Below, one piece after another: positions 55,213 to 64,000 of a DNA stretch of 64,000 nt. Numbering within the stretch: position 1 is the stretch's first letter; every line of letters starts with the position of its first letter. The translations under genes were made by a program, and so were the position numbers. The notes below the pieces were generated by a model, which saw nothing but the letters and a program-made list of their open reading frames with translations, made no database searches and was not told the DNA's origin. Location: NCBI GenBank assembly GCA_019649035.1, contig BMAT01012505.1:368175-432174 (forward strand), in the 5' to 3' direction. The DNA comes from Elysia marginata. Taxonomy: Eukaryota > Mollusca > Gastropoda > Plakobranchidae.

Positions 55213-58200
55213 CAACGCTGATTTCGAAATGGAAACGATTGATGATACCGGCAAAGAAGACGTAAATTTAGACAATGAAGACGAACAAGGCGATAGTTCC
55301 TCTGACGATAGTGAAGTTGATGAGAGCGATAAACAAAATGAGGCAAAATATCATGCACTTAGCAAAAAAGTAAGCCCTTTTAAAGAATTAAAGAATCGTT
55401 TGTTTCTTTTTTTGTTGTGGTAATCCAAATCCTAGCATTGAACTGCTGTCTTCCTAAATTTTCATCGTTCTTTTATCTTTCAGAATACCAAAGTACTAAC
55501 ATCTTTAATTTTGCAAGGATCAAATTACTTTGATCTTAGAAAGTAAACACACAGTTAGATTCAGAATGGCCTTTTTTGGCAATGTGCAGTTGAAGCGTTT
55601 AGGGAATCACTTCCATACCGACGCGCCACTTTGAAATTAATTTAAACACTAGGTAAACTTGTTACCTGCTACAATATGACTAATCCAATGTTAGTTGATG
55701 AATATTCACTGTACATTGGTCTAGTGCGTTGTATTTTTATATAAATGGAATTTTCTTTCACCACTAGGGACAAAGCAAGTGTATACATATGTGACGCCAT
55801 TTTGTAAACAGACTTGCTTCATTTCGTTACTTTTACTGGCGCGTCGGTATGGAAGTCTTTCCGCGTTTAGTCTTTAGGCCTAGACCTTGCCTTGCGAGAT
55901 GGGCCAGTGCTAAGGTTCATATTAACCTAGGGCAGGCTCATGAAATGAAAATCACAAGAAAGAGGAAAAGCTGGGCTTTTCAACGGTATCAATATCAACT
56001 ATGATGAAAGGAGGCTATAAGTACAACCTAATTTTGAGGGGTTCAACCACATCTATTAAAATTTTACATTTATGCATAATCATTTTCCCCATGCAAATAT
56101 TAGATCTAGATCCAATCAAACAAAGGGTACCTTCGGAAAGCTCGTCTTTTTAACTCTATTATTTTTAAAATTTATGCTGATTGGCTATAATGGACTGTAG
56201 CGCCGTCTATCTTTGTAAAGGGTGTCTAACAAGAATTTCCAATTTTACAGCCCTCAAGGCCAACTTTCAGCCCTGCCGAGAGCTTGCATCCCTACTGCTG
56301 GGAAGCCGTACCTCTTGTGTTGTGACATCATACCGCTAGCGCCGTTCTGATTCGCCAGCTTTTAGTTATATAGTGTTCTAATTTTATCGTCAGCTGTTGC
56401 ATCTACTCTTGAGCGCTATCATGCTATGCTCTTAAGTTGACGTTGCCAACCAAGCCCAAGGTCTCGCAGGGGCACGGCATTGCTTTTAATGTTCTTCTAC
56501 ACGTCTATAACGTTTTAGATTTAGATACTGCTTGCCGTTTCGGGATGGGAGTTACAGAAAGTGTTAACATTTCGCACTGCGTTTAGGACTTTAAAATAGT
56601 TTTAAACTAAACATATACCAATATGCATTGAAAGGAATGGAAAGCGGGAGATAAACTATGGGTGTAGATCTAGATCTATATATCTCAATATAGTGTTTTT
56701 AGCCAAATAGTCAAATTATGGTATTATTTACTTAATTACCACATGCTCTTTCACACTTGGGCATTTAAAGTGTGTCTCATTAGCTTGTTTTACCTAGCTG
56801 CACGAGTTAAACCTTAATTTGACCGTGCAAATGATAATACAAACAGCTAGCCTTTCCGAGTTAGAATTAGATATATTTACTAAAAATGTGTATCAATACT
56901 TATTTTGTTGACATAGGAAGTATGAGAGAAGCTAAGCCTCAAAGAAATTCAAACCTTTGTAAAAAAAGATTACATCAAATTATATTGACTTCACCATTAT
57001 TTTCATGTTATTTCTGAATGTATGAATATTATCTTCATTTGTCCATCATCACAAAGGACACTAAAGCCTCATAAATGAGGCTATGTCAGAAAGTCTTAAA
57101 TCTGTCGCCGGTGATGGGGGGCAAAGTATTTTTAGAAATAACATAGAAAATAACAGTGCTGCAAAATGATAAAATATTGTTTTTTGTCCACATCACAACT
57201 GACAGATTTTCAGTTAGGCTTTTACGTCTTTTTCAACAATTCAAAATGATGCAGTTTGAAAAGGACACAGGGTAAAAACCTTTACAAGATTTATTTGCTT
57301 TGCTGTCCAATATAAAAAAAGTTAAATTACTTTATCCACTGCCACAAGTGACAGAAAGTAAGGAACATGACCTTTTGTGACAGCTTCAAATAGTAAACAT
57401 TGCTATAAATACTTTGCTGAGATTTATTAAGTTTCCCACCAGTGACAACATTCTCCCAGGCTTATAATGGTGTTTAATTTTTTTTTCAATCTCCTGAATC
57501 AGCTATTCTCGCTGGACCATTCTATGAACTGGTATAGGACATTAGGCAATATATAACTATAAGATTTTAATATTTAGCTGTTGAATATTGTAATTGTAAA
57601 AACCCTTAGTGCACTTACACACTATGAATTTTTTACCCTAGTATTGTAAACTGTCTATGATATAATATATTTCTTATATATATATCTATATATATACATT
57701 TAGTTTTTTGAAATTGTCAAAATTTTACCCATAGTTTCTTAGTTAATAATGTAGAATTCTTTCAATTATTATCATTTTATAAATCATGATTTATGTTCCA
57801 AACAAATTATTATAAATCTAAGTCTTGTTCTGCCTGGTCTTTTTAAATTTTTATTTTCTTCATATAAATATGTATGAAAAATGACTTCTTAAGGGGAGGG
57901 GCGGCACCTGAGACCATTTTTACATTTTTCTTAAGTTAGAAAGCTTTTATGGTAATTTTTGGGTTTGCCGTGGTCAAATTAGAGGAAATAATGGTACTGA
58001 GATAAAAAACTCATAATGTTGCCATGGTAACGCCGCCATCTTGGATTTTATGATATCAAATAACTGTGGATTTCAAAATGTATCTCCTCCCTCAATTTTG
58101 TTTGGATTTCAATGAAAATTGGCATAAAGGAAGTTTAGGCCAATACAAAGAGCTGTACGCATGGGTTTTGATATATTTTTGATACTTGATTTTTTACAAT

Positions 58201-61200
58201 TTTTCTAATTTTCGGTTCTGCGCTTTCTCAAATTTCCTGTAAATTTGAATAAAAATCAACGATTTTTCCAAAACTATGTAAGATATCCAAAATCCGATGC
58301 ATACAGCCCTGCGTATATATCCAATGATGATTCATGCAAAGTTTTTAGTAAATACGTTGAGAAATAAAAAACTAGATAGGTTTTATGTACGAAAAAATCA
58401 AGTTTTGAGAAAAACGGCTTTGAAGTTTTCATACATATTTTATATACAGATGATAGAGAAATATTTGTTTTTCCTCGTTCAGAGCGAGCACTTTTCTTTG
58501 GCATTGTAACGATAATGAATGGAATTATATAGATGAATATATTTATAAAGAAGAAATTATACTTGTAAAAGCGCAACTAAATAAAAGCCTGAATAAAAAC
58601 AAACGCAGTGAACTTAGAACCAAAACAAACGCAGCGAGTGATCGGAGTACAATACTGATACCGATAGAAACTGTGCCTAGGTCAAGGTATTATGCAAAAT
58701 TATATGACATCACGCGCTTCGCCAGCGAATCAGCAGGCTAGTTCGGGAGGTGAGGACGGTATCGAGGCAAACACGCCTGCCTGCCGTCGCTCTGTAGCCA
58801 ATGAAACTTCGCTTGCAGGCGAGGCCTTGTACTACGTAGTACTACGAGGACACCAAACTAGGTCAGAGCCAGCCTGATGTGATAACATACACGTGTGGGC
58901 CTCTATTTTGCAGGCTTGCATACCCTTGACAAGCTATAGCAGTGTAAAGTGGGCGGTTTTGTCGTGTGGACGAGGTCATAACGTAAAATTCGATACCAAA
59001 TAAGCATAGGTGGCGAGGAAACTGCAGTTGTATTCATGCATTAGTTTAGGCTAGATTTCTACCAATTTTAGAGCAAAACTGACCCCCCAATAATGAGGTG
59101 TTTCACAAAAATCTCATTTTCGGAAAGAAAACAGTTGAATAAGACTTTTTAGGTGTCAGTTTTAGGTTTACAAAAGGATGATCTAGAAGAATCGGTTAAA
59201 ATGTCAGAATCGATATTTTGAGCCAAAATCAAGTATATCAGGTGCCGCCCTTGCCCTAAAGTAAACAATAAAAATGCATAGCTGTTGGAGATTGATTGAT
59301 TGAAGGGTATTTTTACAAGCCCAATTCCACTTCAAAGGTGCTCTCAGGGCTTGGGTCCCAATGACAATTTACGGGCTGCCACCCAGAGACGACACCGACC
59401 CAACCAGTAGGGGCCCGGACTGTGCTCGGCAGTGTTTTGAACCCGCGACCTCTTTGCGACGGAGCGAAGCCACTACCAACTGAGCTATCTAGGCCCCCCG
59501 CTGTTGGAGAGTGCTGGCAGTGGTCTTCTCTCATGACAGAGCTCATAGTTCATGTTTTTTAGAGAGTGGTTAGGCATCTCTGTTTCAGTACTTTTGTTAA
59601 AAATATGCTTTTGAAAGTTTTATAATTTTTTTGTTATTTCAGATATCACAAAATCCATACCTGTATGATGCCCATAAGGACAGAATCGCAGTTCTTAGAA
59701 AAATGGATGATCTTCAAAAGCTGAGAGATGCAAGAGAGGAAATGAGCAAATATTTTCCTCTTACAGAGGGTTAGTTTGAAGAATACTAAATAATGTTGGT
59801 CTAAAATAATTATGTCTTTGTCTAGAGATAAAGATTTGCTATAGCATTGTCATTAAAGATTTGGCTGTCCAATAAGGGGGTAACAATCATTCAATGTACA
59901 ACCACTGAAGGGCACTCCAAAGTCCAAACTGCTTTAAAAGTTGTTATAAATCATAGCTAAACTTTGCTCAAAGCCTTGCCTTTCAACCACAAAAATATTA
60001 GTTTAAATGTGACCTTTGTTCACATTACAGTCAACTAAAAACAGTCATTACAAAATTTTGTACTTAATCATAGGAAACTTAGGATCTATAATTTTCAAGA
60101 CTTAAATAAATCATTCAAAATCACAATAATTTCTTTTTCTTTCCAAAACTGCTTGTAAGAAACAATCAGGAAGTTCCATTTCCGCCAATGTCAACTTAAG
60201 GCTTTAGAGAATTGGAAAATCAGAATTGTACCATTTGACATTGACAGTGATATGAAAAACCCAAACATTCATATTAAGGAAATAAATCAAGTTAAATAGT
60301 TGGTTTTGTAGAGTAACTTCTAGAATCACTAAAGTTAATACCGGAGAGAAACATGAACGGTTGATTGAAAGTGACAATGAAGAAAGAATTATAAAACTTT
60401 TCAATCGTATGCACATGAAATAATACTGGGTTGTTCATAACCAGAGCTCTGGCTGGACTGGCTTAAAGATGAGACGCCTCTGGCATTAGACGAACAAGAA
60501 CGGAAGAAGTTAGGAAAACTTTTTGAAAGAGCTCTACATGATTATCAATGTAAGTGAATTTTTTCCTGTACAAAGATCTTTCTTTTTTTTTGGACACATA
60601 AAAAACATCTACTGCGCTTCATATCATTGCTTCCTTTTTAACAACTAAGTTTGATTTCTACCACAAACATTATTTTTGCTGTTTCCATTATATATAAAAT
60701 TGAACCTGCTTGTAATTTTATGTGCACTTAAAGATATATGAGATAGAAGATATTTAATAGCCAAGCAACAAGACTTTGAAAGTCTATGCTCTATACCTCT
60801 ATGTACCAACTCCCCCCCCCCCCCCAATTTTTTTCTTGTTATTGTTCATAATAAGTACTACACTTATTAAGTACTTTAATCCTTAGTATGAATTGCTTGT
60901 TTGCGTAAATGTTGGCAGCGAGCCTATCATTGTGAATCATTTTCACTGCAATGTGTATGTTGACTGAGTAAAATAATAATACTAGTAATAGTAATGAAGA
61001 TTGTGAAAGGGTTGACATGCTTTTGATAATGTTTTCAGCTGTGCCACTGTGGCTTGAGTATGTCCAGTTCAGCATCGGCCGGATGGGTGAGGAGGATGGG
61101 CTGACAACTATCAGGAATGCATTTGAACAGGCTTTGGCAGCTGTCGGCCTTCATGCCAGTCAAGGTGTCAACATCTGGGAGGCTTACAGAGAGTTTGAGA

Positions 61201-63538
61201 ATGCAATCACTGCCGGACTGATGGTACAGTATTTGTATGCTTTTTTAGTCTTTTGTTTATTTTTTTTGTGTATGCACCTTATAAGATAATCTTAACTTTA
61301 TAAATTTTCTTACATTTTAACTTGGAAGACACAAACAGTATAATTCATTAGTTATATCAACAAGTATTTTATTTACATTTTCATGCACTTATGTAATTTT
61401 AGATTACAGAAATTTTATTCAGTACAACCATTTCAAATTTCCTCTTTTAAATGGACTTTTTTCTTCCCCACAATGTGATATCATTTAAATATGCTTATGA
61501 TCATGATCAGCACTACCCATTAGCATAAACTTATAAAAGGCTAGAGAATCAGCGCTATCAGTCATCTTACTACTTGTGCAAAAGTTTTACCTATCTAGAA
61601 ATAGTCAGTACCAGAGGCAAAATATCAAATTCAGAGAATAATTATGTCTCATATTCTGTGCAAACGAGTCGTAAGTGAAAGGCTTACTTTGGAGGAAAAA
61701 GGCTTTAAAAGTTTAGTGGGGATCCAGAAGTGAAAATTTTTCTATTTTAGATATTGATGCTAAAACCATTTCTAAAGAGTTTTCACACATTGATGTTCAA
61801 ATTTCAGTTTTTAGGTGCTTAATTTTAATTGCTTTGGTTGCTAAGGCCTCAATACCTTTATAGTCGTCTAAACTTTTAATGCTGTTTTCTCCCCTTTCTG
61901 AAATTTCTCTAGTCCTAACCCTTCCGATTTCAAACAGCTATAATTCGATAAAGAAGCATGATAGAGCTTTTCTGTTTGTTGTGTCTGAAAGTAGGGAAAA
62001 TAAGCTTTTCTGTGATCCCAATATCTGACTAACTTCCGATTTTGACTTAAGACTCATTTGGACTGGTTGCAAAACATATTTTTTGTACTTAAAGAAGTTT
62101 CTTTGGTCTGTATTTATCTCCCCTAATTTTTCCTCTTCTTTTTTTAAATTTTATGTATCGACAGAACTGTAAACTATATTTTTATTTGAATTTAAAGTAG
62201 AGTTGTAATATTTTACACTCTTTGAGGGTCTAACATTAGTTTTTAGAAGGCTGAAAAAAGTGAATTTTGAAGACTCTGATACGTGCCTAAATTACCCTGG
62301 CGTCTCTCTAATAAGAAACGAAAACATCACACTAATTTGCTTTCACTAGGGGAATTATCTCTCAGGAAACACTTTATCAGTTGTCGCAGCATCTAATTAA
62401 TTATTCAAGTCAGTGTTGTTGTTTACAGCCCCAACCAGGAGCTGTGGTCACCAAGGAGCAAGAGGAAGCCTTCACTGTACAGAATCAGAGGGTGGCAAAT
62501 CTTTTCAAAAGACAGCTTGCTGTGCCTCTTTTGGGTTAGTAAATATGGCTCTGAAGATAAATTTTTACTGAAAGGGTAGGATTGACATTTTTGACCCAGG
62601 GGTGAGGTTTGAGATTAGATTCGTTTATTTATATTTTTAATATTTAAAAAGTAACACATAGAACTCATTAAAAAATTTTACTTTTACCGTAAGAAAGAAT
62701 TTTGTTTTGTTTTCATCAGTGCTCATGAGTTTATTTTCCCCTCATGACAGATTTATGCTGGTTCTCTCACAACTAGTAAAGCTAGTGTTATTTACACACA
62801 TCTAGTTTTTCAATCTATTTTCTGCCTTTACTTAGGAATGGATATGACTCTTCAAGAGTACAAAGAATGGCGAGGGGAGGATTCTGTCAGCAGTGATGTC
62901 ATGGATGGCTACACCAAGGCACACAAAATTCTGGAACAGATGCAGCCCTTAGAGGACAGGCTTGTCAGTTGGCTTTAATTGCAGCTTATAATAGCATATC
63001 TATCTTTGGCCCAATCATTATTTTTTGAAGACAATAACAGCGTTTTCATTTTAATTTAGTAAATAAAGAAGAAAACCCGCAGTCAGACTTTGCACAGATT
63101 TCTGGACATAAATTTTTGGGCTTGTCAAGTTTAGAAAAAATTGATGGTTGGGTTTCATTTGATTGACCTATCAATGTCTTTGAAAGGAATAGTTGTTACA
63201 TGCTACTCATTTAATTACTGAATGCAAGACATACATGCATCACAAATGTAACATTATCAAGGTCTCTTTTTTTCAAAATATATTCAACTGAGTTTTAATG
63301 CAAGTCTTGATCGCATTATTCTGCGCTGCAAAGCAGAGCATCTCATCCCATGACATTTTTCTTTTTCTACCATCTTTATTAGAGTGCAACGAGCCCTCCA
63401 GAGCTTGAGGTGTATCAAGACTATATACAGCTGGAGCTTGAGACAGGTGATCCAGCCCGCGTCCAATGTGTCTATGAGAGAGCCCTGAAGGACCACTGCC
63501 TTGTGGCAGACCTGTGGCTTCAGTACACAAACTATCTG
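55205..63538 (+). CDS. SART3: SART3 homologue, first seven exons (gene continues right)
   Basis: Exons in window: 55205-55369, 59643-59769, 60445-60549, 61039-61223, 62429-62534, 62836-62963 and 63383-63538, giving 324 codons, all in phase with GT..AG introns. An in-frame TAG at 55196-55198 fixes the start. SART3 (yeast Prp24 relative) is a nuclear factor that reanneals U4 and U6 snRNAs for spliceosome recycling. The window holds the acidic N terminus (residues 1-55, rich in Asp/Glu/Ser) and the first half-a-tetratricopeptide (HAT) repeats: EEMSKYFPLTEELWLDWL, VPLWLEYVQFSIG, NIWEAYREFENAI, LFKRQLAVPLLG, QEYKEWRGED, and GDPARVQCVYERAL with VADLWLQYTNYL. Spacing and sequence follow vertebrate SART3 closely. 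The remaining HAT repeats, RNA-recognition motifs and C-terminal box lie outside the window. Exon 6 uses a GTCAGT donor. No defect seen. Confidence 0.95.
55591..55870. mobile_element. Short inverted-repeat element in SART3 intron 1
   Basis: ACTTCCATACCGACGCGCCA at 55609-55628 is repeated in perfect 20-base inverse at 55837-55856, with partly matching outer sequence (GCGTTTAGGGAATC versus AAACGCGGAAAG). Likely a MITE of roughly 280 bp. Confidence 0.65.
57078..57410 (+). repeat. Dispersed repeat of unknown class, copy 2
   Basis: GAGGCTATGTCAGAAAGTC at 57078 and CTGTCGCCGGTGATGGGGG at 57102 align with 11158-11208. The segment 57181-57216, read in inverse, has AACTGAAAATCTGTCAGTTG and matches 11371-11407. 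Its right end in inverse (GAAGCTGTCACAAAAGGTCA) resembles the left end, so this copy may be a foldback. Confidence 0.55.
57893..59256. mobile_element. 1.36-kb inverted-repeat element in SART3 intron 1
   Basis: The left end is GGGGAGGGGCGGCACCTGA preceded by TTAA. The right end in inverse is GGGCAAGGGCGGCACCTGAT, preceded by TTTA. The interior has no long frame. The TTAA context and G-rich ends would suit a piggyBac- or Kolobok-type non-autonomous transposon, but the duplication is imperfect (TTAA versus TAAA), so the class is open. Confidence 0.6.
59292..59499 (-). mobile_element. SINE family B, internally deleted, in SART3 intron 1
   Basis: In inverse it matches the SINE at 8880-9128, with head, B box and TCAATCAATC tail, but lacks about 44 bases after GGTTGGGTCGGTGTC. 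A perfect 11-bp target duplication, GCTGTTGGAGA, lies at 59281-59291 and 59500-59510. The frame 59313-59546 is a read-through artefact. Confidence 0.9.
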
Positions 63539-64000
63539 GTAAGAGGGACTTTTGTTTTATTTCCAGCCAAGGAAATTAATGTTTAGCAACAAAGTTTTTT
63601 AAGTTTGAAATATTACTGATTCAGTTGTCTGTGAAATAAAAATTTTTGCTATATTAACTATTCGGGTTCTATCTGCTCTCTATTGCACACAGGTTAAATA
63701 ATACATGTATTTAAAAACTTGTGGGTGCTCCTAAACACAGAAATAAATGAATAGTGACGTCATTAAGAAGAACCAAATACTTTGTAGCGTATCTTTTTAA
63801 AACTTTTTGTTTCTTCTTGTGGATTTTCATGAGTGAATTTTGATTTATAATACACTGCCAATATATTTAGATTAATTTTACTTTTTTTAAAAAAATGGAA
63901 AAAACAAATTTTTTAGCTTTGTCTCAGCAGTATAACAGACTGCATCTTTACTTTATCATATAAGTAATTGAGAATGACCAAATTGTTTTTTTTAATTAGC

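Noticed and set aside
55484-55500. A second SART3 exon close to exon 1 after the TCTTTCAG at 55476-55483
   Set aside because: The acceptor-like sequence is followed by a short AT-rich stretch that does not match the family, whereas the exon at 59643 joins in phase and matches the HAT region.
58274-58576. 100-codon - frame in SART3 intron 1
   Set aside because: AT-rich sequence inside an inverted-repeat element; opposite-strand frames overlap it and no motif is visible.
1-64000. CRISPR array, operon or prokaryotic defence system
   Set aside because: Spliced animal genes and SINE/LINE content make this eukaryotic nuclear DNA. The tandem repeats found (80, 36, 32 and 20 bp) have no repeat-spacer structure.

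Overview
The window is animal nuclear DNA: AT-rich, with intron-split genes, GT..AG splice sites, many transposon relics and four assembly gaps. Scattered palindromic AGATCT/TCTAGA tracts and an intronless chemosensory-type GPCR of the kind expanded in sea slugs suggest a heterobranch gastropod mollusc. That placement is inference; no species is claimed. Three conserved housekeeping genes were rebuilt exon by exon, and every junction keeps the reading frame. GLOD4 (glyoxalase-domain protein 4; + strand, 14081-25959) has ten exons coding 296 residues. OXSM (mitochondrial 3-oxoacyl-ACP synthase; - strand, 51091 down to 44200) has four exons coding 430 residues. SART3 (U4/U6 snRNP recycling factor; + strand, from 55205) has its first seven exons here (324 codons) and continues past the right edge. 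OXSM and SART3 are head to head, about 4.1 kb apart. Between GLOD4 and OXSM lies an intact single-exon chemosensory-like GPCR (- strand, 30443-31564) and, about 7 kb further right on the + strand, a decayed paralogue (38706-39800).

Layout: 1-14 kb has no host gene I can support. It holds several SINEs with perfect target-site duplications, nested inverted-repeat elements, LINE fragments and a decayed MADF-domain sequence. 14-26 kb is GLOD4, whose introns carry two SINEs, a LINE fragment, three terminal-inverted-repeat elements and a hammerhead-ribozyme-like motif. 26-30 kb is gene-poor. 30-40 kb holds the receptor pair with two LINE relics and a 900-base gap between them. 40-44 kb has a decayed mariner and a 645-bp pogo/Tigger-like MITE. 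44-51 kb is OXSM, with an internally deleted mariner in intron 2. 51-55 kb is a graveyard of LINEs holding a nested MITE and a nested SINE. 55-64 kb is SART3, whose 4.3-kb first intron contains a 1.36-kb inverted-repeat element and a SINE.

The genes do not form a pathway. GLOD4 and OXSM are both plausibly mitochondrial (fatty-acid/lipoate synthesis for OXSM) and SART3 is nuclear, but nothing in the sequence ties them together functionally. The most unusual signals are two hammerhead-ribozyme-like motifs sharing a flanking sequence (22.9 and 30.3 kb), an 80-bp triplicate directly upstream of the chemoreceptor start, an in-frame mini-mariner ORF that keeps the DNA-binding head but loses the catalytic core, and a dispersed repeat of unknown class.
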